5,078 nt of DNA, taken from positions 1-5,078 of the forward strand of contig JAUYTA010000787.1 in the NCBI GenBank assembly GCA_030695265.1, written 5' to 3'. This DNA comes from Bacteroidota bacterium. Lineage in GTDB: Bacteria; Bacteroidota; Bacteroidia; Bacteroidales; Prolixibacteraceae. Under the pieces are notes generated by a model. It saw nothing but the letters and a program-made list of their open reading frames with translations, was not told the DNA's origin and ran no database searches. Of the stretch, positions 1 to 5,078 are shown piece by piece. A program made the position numbers and the translations under genes. The first letter of the stretch is position 1, and the number at the start of each line of letters is the position of its first letter.

Positions 1-771
1 TAGAGGAACCTGATTTCCCATATACGCAAATCCGGCACCCAGTTCAAGAAGAAATTTAGTGATGTGGTCAATCAGGCTTTTCTCCAGTTCCCGTTCATTG
101 AAATCGGCACGCATAGCTAAAAAATCAAAGACATAAGGGTCTTTCAGTGTTTGCTGAGCCAAATCGGATTGATACGCTGGCAAAGTTTTACTGAAATTTG
201 AAATAGATTTCCCGTCGCGAAAGTAAAGATTCGATTCGATTTGATGTACCAATACCGCCCGGCTCCATCCGTACTTGATCGTATTTGTGACGTAGTATAA
301 CGCTTCCGAAATTGTTTTGCTTTTCGAAAAAATCGCAATGTGATGCCCCCATGGAATTTTAAAGAGTTGATTAATATTCCTATCTGGCAATTGGCCAACA
401 GCTTGTTGGCCAATTTCACGCTCCAATGATAAAGAAGCAGGTTGATCCGGCAATTGGGCAACAAGTTGTTGCCCAATTATATTATCCTGATTATAAAATA
501 CATACCACTGTCTGATGTATTTAATATTCCGAAGTGAAAATCCCTTTACCTCAGGAAATTCTCTTTGCAAATCATCACTCAACTGGTTCAGAAATTTACT
601 TCCCCATTCGGTCTTTTCTTGCTTTTCGACAATTTCTGCACCCAATTCCCAATAAAATTTAAGCAACTCCTGATTGACCTGCACTGCAGCCTTAATCTGG
701 GTTTGCTGAAACTTTTGCTTTAGCTGCAAAATCCAGTTGTTATATTGCGGATCTGAGATTTTAGATTTCAT
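1..771 (-). CDS. DUF1016/YhcG-family predicted PD-(D/E)XK nuclease, 3'-truncated by the window edge
   Basis: The first 257 residues of a protein whose relatives are usually about 330-380 residues long; the reading frame is open to base 1. The start is the ATG at 771-769; it is the first ATG after an in-frame TGA at 789-787. Residues about 5-95 match the DUF1016 N-terminal region (KFYWELGAEI near 38, then SLRNIKYIRQWY at 79-90). Residues 139-190 carry the family signature PWGHHIAIFSK and GWSRAVLVHQIES. Residues about 205-257 begin the YhcG C-terminal nuclease-like domain (LKDPYVFDFL, then FLLELGAGFAYMGNQ). The expected catalytic Asp and E-x-K lie past the edge and cannot be checked. Family members are predicted DNA nucleases of unclear physiological role, often found near restriction or mobile genes. 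The linker at residues 98-130 holds a duplicated IGQQ.V.QLPD segment. The start lies 7 bases after the preceding propeller gene, so read-through transcription is likely. Family assignment is confident; function is inferred. Confidence 0.93.
   Translation of the reverse strand, partial: MKSKISDPQYNNWILQLKQKFQQTQIKAAVQVNQELLKFYWELGAEIVEKQEKTEWGSKFLNQLSDDLQREFPEVKGFSLRNIKYIRQWYVFYNQDNIIGQQLVAQLPDQPASLSLEREIGQQAVGQLPDRNINQLFKIPWGHHIAIFSKSKTISEALYYVTNTIKYGWSRAVLVHQIESNLYFRDGKSISNFSKTLPAYQSDLAQQTLKDPYVFDFLAMRADFNERELEKSLIDHITKFLLELGAGFAYMGNQVPL
389..415. repeat. Intragenic palindrome, copy B (12-bp arms)
   Basis: A 27-base inverted repeat: AATTGGCCAACA, a 3-base centre GCT, then the exact reverse complement. 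It lies inside the DUF1016 gene and encodes IGQQAVGQL at residues 120-128, followed by PD. It aligns without gaps to the palindrome at 452-478, differing at 4 of 27 positions. Two of those positions are a paired stem change, so both copies keep their arms. Confidence 0.9.
452..478. repeat. Intragenic palindrome, copy A (13-bp arms)
   Basis: A 27-base perfect inverted repeat: AATTGGGCAACAA, a single central G, then the exact reverse complement. It encodes IGQQLVAQL at residues 99-107 of the DUF1016 protein, followed by PD. Its centre is 63 bases (21 codons) from that of the copy at 389-415, so the duplication is in frame. Confidence 0.92.
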
Positions 772-778
772 ACAAATT

Positions 779-2017
779 TTAATTCTTCAGGTTATATACC
801 GCCAAATATTCGCCGTGACGAACAAACAGTTTTCCGTCGAAAATAGCAGGATGTGCCCAATGTGGACCTGAACCTTTGCTAATTTTGAATGAACTGATGA
901 TTTCAAATTTTTCAGGATTGGGTTTAACAAGCGCCAAATGTCCTGATTTCTCTTCGTAACAATACAGCATTCCGTCAGCCGAAATGATTGGCCCTTTGTT
1001 AAACCAGTGCTCATCATACATGGTTTTTCCGGTGTTCCAGTCAACACAAATCCAATTGCCGTTGCTGTTGTTTTTCCAGTTCGAACCAAATATATGATTG
1101 CCAATTTTCACCGCGCCACCCATGTGACTGTCAAAATCGGGATTGGTCCATTTTAACGAAACCGACCGTCCATCATCAGCCAGACTTAATAAAACTGCCG
1201 CATGATCGTATCCACTTGTCACGAAAATTTCATTGTTATAATAAAGTGGCGTATTTGTATTTCCGCCTTTGCCCTGCTGATTAATGTGATACTGAATCAG
1301 GTTGTAAGTCCATACAATTTCGCCATTATAGATGTTAACAGCCAGTAAATCGTTGGCAGTTTGAGCCAGCAACAATCGTAAACCCGCTTTTTCGATGATT
1401 AATGAAGAGGCATACGCACGCGCACCACCCAAACTTTTTGTTTTCCATAGTAGTTTGCCATTGGTTTTATCGAGTGCAACCACGGTGGTTTCTTCACCAC
1501 CTGTTACATAAAATACAGCCTTATCTGAAACTACAGGCGACTCGGCAACTCCCCAGCGGTGCGGTTCGCCCTTGTAATCTTTGTTGGCATCAACCGTCCA
1601 CATTATTTTTCCAGAAGCGGCTTCAACACAAACCACTTCACCCATTCCGCTAATCAGGTAAATACGGTTGTTTTCGATGGTTGGTGTACAACGGGTTTCG
1701 GGATAAGTGCGCGCCCAGGCAAGGCCATAAGCGGTTTCCCACTTCTTTTTACCGTTCATTTCGTAGGCCGAAACCACATCAAGTGTATCTTTTCTGCCGG
1801 TTACATAAATCGTATTTTTATAAACTACCGGCGACGAATAGCCATTCCCGATATCATTCAGTTCCAGTAAAAGCGTAGGACCGTTTTCAGGCCAGCTTTT
1901 CAAAAGATTCTGATCAGCATAAATTCCGGAACGATTCGGTCCACGCCATTCGACCAAATCCTGGGCAAACAAGTTTCCGATAAGAAAAAAGATCAATAAA
2001 AATATCTGCAACTTCAT
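779..2017 (-). CDS. Secreted PQQ-like beta-propeller protein (third of three paralogues in transcription order)
   Basis: 412 residues, complete, ATG at 2017 and TAA at 781-779. Residues 1-18 form a signal peptide (MKLQ, then a hydrophobic run to NLFA); predicted cleavage A18/Q19 leaves an N-terminal Gln. No lipobox Cys and no C-terminal sorting domain, so it is probably soluble in the periplasm. After WRGPNRSG (24-31) come repeated propeller strands with the PQQ-type motif: VEAASGKIMW (131-140), VALDKTNGKLLW (about 180-191), VNIYNGEIVW and VDWNTGKTMY. YPETRCTPTI (105-114), WGVAESP (155-161), HWAHP (386-390) and RHG (400-402) are shared with the neighbours. The length fits a seven- or eight-bladed propeller. 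The PQQ name refers to the blade motif; it lacks the length and features of quinoprotein alcohol dehydrogenases, so cofactor binding is not supported. Closest in the window to the gene at 2109-3347. The leader AAACGGTTTAACA has no Shine-Dalgarno box. Ligand and role unknown. Confidence 0.93.
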   Translation of the reverse strand: MKLQIFLLIFFLIGNLFAQDLVEWRGPNRSGIYADQNLLKSWPENGPTLLLELNDIGNGYSSPVVYKNTIYVTGRKDTLDVVSAYEMNGKKKWETAYGLAWARTYPETRCTPTIENNRIYLISGMGEVVCVEAASGKIMWTVDANKDYKGEPHRWGVAESPVVSDKAVFYVTGGEETTVVALDKTNGKLLWKTKSLGGARAYASSLIIEKAGLRLLLAQTANDLLAVNIYNGEIVWTYNLIQYHINQQGKGGNTNTPLYYNNEIFVTSGYDHAAVLLSLADDGRSVSLKWTNPDFDSHMGGAVKIGNHIFGSNWKNNSNGNWICVDWNTGKTMYDEHWFNKGPIISADGMLYCYEEKSGHLALVKPNPEKFEIISSFKISKGSGPHWAHPAIFDGKLFVRHGEYLAVYNLKN

Positions 2018-2048
2018 TGTTAAACCGTTTAAAAATTTACGATTTAAC

Positions 2049-2086
2049 TATTTACAATTGACCAGTAAAATCGCAAATTGTAAATA
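2049..2086. repeat. Inverted repeat between two propeller genes
   Basis: Perfect 11-bp arms TATTTACAATT (2049-2059) and AATTGTAAATA (2076-2086), separated by 16 bases. They fill much of the 91-base gap between the stop of the upstream propeller and the start of the downstream one. A minus-strand transcript would fold into an all-A/U stem except for one G-C pair. No U-run follows directly, so it does not look like a standard intrinsic terminator. It could be an mRNA processing or stability element, a protein-binding site, or AT-rich chance. Confidence 0.6.
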
Positions 2087-2108
2087 ATTGAATAGTAAAT
2101 GTAATTTA

Positions 2109-3347
2109 TTATGCCTTAATATTATACACAAACAAAACATCGCCGTGTCGCAAATACATTTTTCCGTTTGCAATAAACGGGTGCGACCAGTATGGACCGC
2201 TTCCACCCTTCAATTTAAATGAACTTATAACTTCAAAATTATTCTGATCGGGTTTCACCAATGCAACAGTTCCTGCTTTTTCTTCCAGAATATAAAACAT
2301 ACCATCGGCGTAAACCAGTGAACCTTTATTGGCCCATTCAGTTTCGTATTTCACATCGCCGGTTTCCCAGTTCATGCACACCCATTTGCCTTTGCTGTTG
2401 CTTTGCCAATTCGAACCATAAATAAAACCGTCCAATTCAATCAATCCGTGGTGATGGTTATCAAGCGTCATATTGCTCCATTTTTCGGTAACCGAAGTTC
2501 CGTCTTCACTCATTTGGACCATTGCATTACGGTAATCGTAACCCATCGAAAGGAAAATGTCGCGTCCTTTGAAAGTTGGCGTATTGGTCCAGATCAGCCC
2601 GGGTTGATCCCATTTGGCACCGTCCCAATATTTAAACGACCACACCACTTTTCCTGAAGCCGGTTCCAAAGCAACCAAATGAGTTCCGGTTACTGCCAAA
2701 ACATATCTGAATTGTTTGTATTCATAAATTATTGGAGAAACATACGAACGGGGACCGCCCACGCTTTCGCTTTGCCAAACAGGTTTTCCGGTCATTTTAT
2801 CAAAGGCGACGACCGAAGTCTTGGCTCCACCAGGCGTACAAATCACTTTATCATCCACGATCAGCGGCGATTCTGAAACTCCCCAAATGTGCCATTCGGC
2901 TTCAAAATCCTTGTCCACATTCACTTTCCAGCGGATAGTCCCATCATTTACATTCAAACAAACCAGCTCGCCGGTTCCGCTGATAATGTAAATACGATCA
3001 TCTTCAATAGTCGGAGTACTTCGAGTATCCGGAAACGATTTTGCCCACGAACGGCCATAAGCCACTTTCCATTTGGTCTGACCATCAAGAGTAATGCACG
3101 AAAGATAATCGAGGGTATCGATCATTCCAGTGGCAAAAATAAACTTATCAGTAGCAACAACCGACGAATATCCTTTGCCGATTCCTTCCACTTTCAGCAA
3201 TAATTCGGGACCGGCATCGGGCCATTTTTTCAGCAAACCGGTATCTGTAAATTTGCCATCGCGGTTAAGTCCGCGCCATTGAACAGGTTGAGCAATTACA
3301 ATGATAACTAGCAAAAGAAGTGTGAACGTAAGGGTTAATTGTTTCAT
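2109..3347 (-). CDS. Secreted PQQ-like beta-propeller protein (second of three paralogues)
   Basis: 412 residues, complete, ATG at 3347 and TAA at 2111-2109. The signal peptide covers residues 1-19 (MKQL, then a long Leu/Val/Ile run ending VIA), with predicted cleavage A19/Q20. WRGLNRDG (24-31) opens the mature propeller; later come SFPDTRSTPTI, GTGELVC, WGVSESP, VVAFDKMTGKPVW, VALEPASGKVVW, CMNWETGD, YWSHP (386-390) and RHG (400-402). It has the same length and motif spacing as the protein at 779-2017; over the first 60 residues from WRG I count 32 identities, which points to tandem duplication followed by long divergence. It starts 13 bases after the stop of the 404-residue paralogue, with the leader ATCAACTTAAAAT and no Shine-Dalgarno box, so the two are almost certainly co-transcribed. 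No catalytic residues can be named. It may act as a ligand-binding or scaffold propeller outside the cytoplasm; this is inference. Confidence 0.93.
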   Translation of the reverse strand: MKQLTLTFTLLLLVIIVIAQPVQWRGLNRDGKFTDTGLLKKWPDAGPELLLKVEGIGKGYSSVVATDKFIFATGMIDTLDYLSCITLDGQTKWKVAYGRSWAKSFPDTRSTPTIEDDRIYIISGTGELVCLNVNDGTIRWKVNVDKDFEAEWHIWGVSESPLIVDDKVICTPGGAKTSVVAFDKMTGKPVWQSESVGGPRSYVSPIIYEYKQFRYVLAVTGTHLVALEPASGKVVWSFKYWDGAKWDQPGLIWTNTPTFKGRDIFLSMGYDYRNAMVQMSEDGTSVTEKWSNMTLDNHHHGLIELDGFIYGSNWQSNSKGKWVCMNWETGDVKYETEWANKGSLVYADGMFYILEEKAGTVALVKPDQNNFEVISSFKLKGGSGPYWSHPFIANGKMYLRHGDVLFVYNIKA

Positions 3348-3360
3348 ATTTTAAGTTGAT

Positions 3361-4575
3361 TTATTCTGAAATTTTGTAGGCAATCAACACATTACCGTGA
3401 CGAACGTACAAAATACCTTTATTAATGACAGGGTGGGCCCAGTGCTGTTCGGCGCCCAAGGTTACTTTGGTTTTACTGATGACTTTTAAACCTGCAGGAT
3501 TTGCTTCAGCCATAAACAATTCGCCCTTTTCAGAATAGCCAATCAGTTTATCGTTGGCGGCGATGCTCACGCCTTTACCCATTTCAGTTGACGAGTATTT
3601 CTGTTCGCCGGTTTTCCAGTCGATGCACTGCCAGCTGCGGTCCTTGTCACCAGAACCGTACAAGTATCCGTTGATCAAAACAGCTCCTCCCTGACGACTA
3701 TCGAAGCTTTTGATTTCCCATTCTTTAGTAACTGAACTTCCGTCGGCACTTAGTTTAAGTTTTTCACCACCCTGTCCGTATCCACTGAAAACAAACAATC
3801 CACCATCATGATAGATCGGAGTGTTAGGATGAACAGCCCACTGATTGGGATGTCCAAAGTTCCAAAGTAATTTTCCGGTAGTGGCATCAATTCCTAAAAC
3901 ATGGCTGTGCGTATGAGTAACCAGCAATTGCCGGCCGGGGAGTTTAATTAATAGCGGAGTGCAATAAGCCGACAATTCGCCCAATCCGGGACACGACCAG
4001 ATGGTTTCGCCGGTCATGCGGTTTAAGGCCATCACGTTATTGGTCTTTCCTCCAGGGGTAACAAATAGTTTGTCGCCATCAACAAGCAAAGTTTCGGTGT
4101 AGCCCCAGGTAATATTTGTCGCGTCATAATTTGCCAAACAATCTTTTTCCCAAACTACTTTGCCTGAAGTTAAATTCATACAAGTGATTTTTCCGTGACC
4201 AGTAAACAAGTAGGCCAGATCGCCAACAATTGTTGGTGTTGAACGGGTTCCCGGATAACTGGTATCGAACTCTTTTCCGTATTTGAATTGCTGAAGTTCT
4301 TTTCCATCCATGTCGAGAACAAATAATACTGCCTGACCTTCAATCATTCCGTTGATGTAAATTTTGTTGTTGGCAAAAGCTGGAGATGAGAATCCCTGAC
4401 CCAATTTATCGAACGTCCAAATGATCTGGGGACCATCGGCCGGCCATTGTTTCAAAAGTTTATCGACTGTGTAAATTCCTGAAGAATTCACGCCACGCCA
4501 TTTGGTGGCTTCCTGAGCATTTGTCGTGACTGACAGGCAGACAAATAAAATTACAATCACTGATGATAGTTTCAT
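3361..4575 (-). CDS. Secreted PQQ-like beta-propeller protein (first of three paralogues)
   Basis: 404 residues, with the start placed at the ATG at 4575 and TAA at 3363-3361. The frame is open back to an ATG at 4632, but the internal start gives a proper signal peptide, MKLSSVIVILFVC to TTNA, with predicted cleavage A20/Q21; the longer start would bury it behind 19 extra residues and overlap the candidate promoter. The mature part has WRGVNSSG (26-33), SYPGTRSTPTI, GHGKITC, WGYTETL, VMALNRMTGETIW, LGIDATTGKLLW, CIDWKTGEQ, HWAHP (378-382) and RHG (392-394). It is the most divergent copy: it has GSGD where the other two have GSNW, and lacks the His before WG. Cys13 lies inside the signal peptide without a lipobox Gly/Ala before it, so it is not a convincing lipoprotein. 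Probably the lead gene of the propeller unit. Ligand unknown. Confidence 0.93.
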   Translation of the reverse strand: MKLSSVIVILFVCLSVTTNAQEATKWRGVNSSGIYTVDKLLKQWPADGPQIIWTFDKLGQGFSSPAFANNKIYINGMIEGQAVLFVLDMDGKELQQFKYGKEFDTSYPGTRSTPTIVGDLAYLFTGHGKITCMNLTSGKVVWEKDCLANYDATNITWGYTETLLVDGDKLFVTPGGKTNNVMALNRMTGETIWSCPGLGELSAYCTPLLIKLPGRQLLVTHTHSHVLGIDATTGKLLWNFGHPNQWAVHPNTPIYHDGGLFVFSGYGQGGEKLKLSADGSSVTKEWEIKSFDSRQGGAVLINGYLYGSGDKDRSWQCIDWKTGEQKYSSTEMGKGVSIAANDKLIGYSEKGELFMAEANPAGLKVISKTKVTLGAEQHWAHPVINKGILYVRHGNVLIAYKISE

Positions 4576-4601
4576 ATATAAAGCTTGAAAAATGATTTGG
4601 G

Positions 4602-4633
4602 TAAAAGTATTAAGGATCGGCCAGTAAAACAAG
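4602..4633 (-). promoter_or_regulatory. Candidate Bacteroidota-type promoter for the propeller genes
   Basis: On the minus strand CTTG (4633-4630) is followed after 20 bases by TACTTTTA (4609-4602). The known Bacteroidota consensus is TTTG near -33 and TAnnTTTG near -7, about 20 bases apart; each box here differs by one base. Transcription would start around 4595-4598 and give a leader of roughly 20 bases before the ATG at 4575. This is pattern matching only. Confidence 0.4.
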
Positions 4634-4815
4634 AAGATACGGAATTTAACAAGGTTCTAAATAGTAAGATTCATTAACAAATTAGAAATGATCATGAATA
4701 CCGTATAAGTATAAATTTCAACCTGTTATAAACAATCATTCTTATTATGGAGCATTAACTCCATTCAAATAGCAGGGGTGATCGAAATGTGATTATTGAT
4801 AGTTTCAGCTTGTTG

Positions 4816-4860
4816 AAATAAAAAAGACACGGGGAAAGCAGGTAAATTTCAAACCCGTAT
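4816..4860 (-). terminator. Likely intrinsic terminator after the receiver-domain gene
   Basis: In the minus-strand transcript ATACGGG (4860-4854) can pair with CCCGTGT (4833-4827) as a 7-bp stem with one G-U pair and a 20-base loop. The run CTTTTTTATTT (4826-4816) follows at once. It lies 54 bases after the stop of the receiver-domain gene. The stem is GC-rich against an AT-rich background, but the loop is long, so confidence is moderate. Confidence 0.5.
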
Positions 4861-4913
4861 GTAAACAATTTAGTTCAATATTCTTCAGTTAAGGTAATAT
4901 TCAGATTATTAAT

Positions 4914-5078
4914 CTATTTGAAAAATTTGGCCATTAAACTACGAAGAAGCTTTTCCTGAATAGGTTTTTCCATATAATCGTTCATTCCAGCCTCAAGACA
5001 AACGTCTCTTTTTTCAGTGGGTTCGCTTCCGGTTAGAGCAACAATAACTGCCCGGTGTGACATTTTTGATTCCTGTTC
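4914..5078 (-). CDS. Response-regulator receiver domain, C-terminal end (probably a hybrid histidine kinase), 5'-truncated
   Basis: The last 54 residues of a protein entering from the right edge, ending at TAG (4916-4914). They cover the second half of a receiver (CheY-like) domain: strand 4 AVIVALTGS with the conserved Thr of the switch, helix 4 with EKRDVCLEAGMNDYMEKP, where Lys-Pro after strand 5 is the conserved receiver lysine motif, and helix 5 IQEKLLRSLMAKF. The phosphoacceptor Asp would be upstream, outside the window. The CLEAGMNDYMEKPI wording is typical of C-terminal receivers on hybrid sensor kinases, but a stand-alone regulator cannot be excluded. The protein stops right after helix 5, so there is no C-terminal DNA-binding domain and it is not a PUL-type hybrid regulator with an AraC tail. 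A terminator-like hairpin follows, so co-transcription with the propeller genes is unlikely. Confidence 0.88.
   Translation of the reverse strand, partial: EQESKMSHRAVIVALTGSEPTEKRDVCLEAGMNDYMEKPIQEKLLRSLMAKFFK

Larger units (their letters stand above)
4576..4913. other. 338-base intergenic region upstream of the propeller unit
   Basis: No credible gene on either strand; the open frames here are about a dozen codons or fewer, apart from the upstream extension of the propeller frame. It holds a terminator-like hairpin near the receiver-domain gene (4816-4860), a small hairpin with 6-bp arms ATGGAG/CTCCAT (4747-4764, loop CATTAA) of unknown meaning, and a candidate promoter (4602-4633). I see no tRNA, riboswitch or mobile-element end. 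The gap separates the receiver gene and the propeller genes into likely distinct transcription units. Confidence 0.7.

Noticed and set aside
144..476. A 110-codon minus-strand open frame within the DUF1016 gene.
   Set aside because: It overlaps, in another frame, a sequence that translates into clear DUF1016 family motifs; its own product is low-complexity and unrecognisable.
1402..3203. Several plus-strand open frames of 65-104 codons opposite the propeller genes.
   Set aside because: They are antisense shadows of well-supported propeller coding sequence, and their products have no recognisable domain.
4223..4236. A perfect 14-base palindrome CCAACAATTGTTGG inside the first propeller gene, similar to the core of the DUF1016 palindromes.
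   Set aside because: It encodes part of the conserved TPTI-V-G segment, is short, stands alone and lacks the flanking arms, so chance within codon constraints explains it.
3361..4575. The propellers as quinoprotein alcohol dehydrogenases or BamB.
   Set aside because: They are much shorter than quinoprotein dehydrogenases and lack a visible adjacent-Cys motif. BamB is a lipoprotein, and these have no lipobox. Only the blade motif is shared.
4576..4632. A longer start (ATG at 4632) for the first propeller gene, adding 19 residues.
   Set aside because: It would place FYWPILNTFTQ ahead of a normal Sec signal peptide and run through the candidate -7 box. The ATG at 4575 matches the start position of the two paralogues relative to WRG.
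4708..4735. A sigma70-like TTGTTT-N16-TATACT on the minus strand.
   Set aside because: Bacteroidota promoters do not use the -35/-10 consensus, and such matches are frequent in AT-rich DNA; it would also leave a leader of about 120 bases.
4712..4852. A 10-base direct repeat TAAATTTCAA at 4712-4721 and 4843-4852.
   Set aside because: Very AT-rich and only two copies, one within the terminator loop; chance is a sufficient explanation.
1..5078. CRISPR array, tRNA or rRNA genes, insertion-sequence ends, or a replication origin.
   Set aside because: No regularly spaced repeats, cloverleaf-like sequence, transposase or terminal inverted repeats were seen; coding sequence fills most of the window.

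Overview
The window reads as a chromosomal fragment of a Bacteroidota bacterium. The evidence is a fairly AT-rich sequence, starts with A-rich leaders and no Shine-Dalgarno box, three secreted proteins whose predicted signal-peptidase I cleavage leaves an N-terminal glutamine (a habit of this phylum), and a candidate promoter of the Bacteroidota -33/-7 type. Genus or family cannot be assigned from this sequence alone. Every gene lies on the minus strand, so transcription runs from right to left.

In transcription order: (1) 5078-4914 is the C-terminal end of a response-regulator receiver domain, probably the tail of a hybrid sensor kinase whose body lies outside the window. (2) 4913-4576 is a non-coding gap with a plausible intrinsic terminator next to the receiver gene and a candidate promoter about 30 bases before the next gene. 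(3) 4575-3361, 3347-2109 and 2017-779 are three tandem, paralogous, secreted PQQ-like beta-propeller proteins of 404, 412 and 412 residues. The first two are 13 bases apart; the second and third are separated by 91 AT-rich bases holding an 11-bp inverted repeat. (4) From 771 to the left edge runs a 3'-truncated DUF1016/YhcG-family predicted PD-(D/E)XK nuclease, starting only 7 bases after the last propeller stop codon.

The three propellers look like products of gene duplication. The two 412-residue copies match at about half of their positions by eye, and the 404-residue copy is more divergent. They share a fixed N-terminal WRG.N..G entry and a C-terminal W.HP...RHG motif. They are probably co-transcribed and exported to the periplasm or beyond. 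Neither the ligand nor a role for PQQ itself can be inferred. The nuclease may be read through from the same transcript but has no obvious functional link to the propellers.

The most unusual signal is inside the nuclease gene. Two 27-base near-perfect palindromes, 63 bases apart and in frame, encode a repeated IGQQ.V.QLPD peptide in the linker between the two domains. The copies differ by a paired change that keeps the stem intact. This looks like an in-frame palindromic repeat element or a conserved hairpin within a coding sequence.
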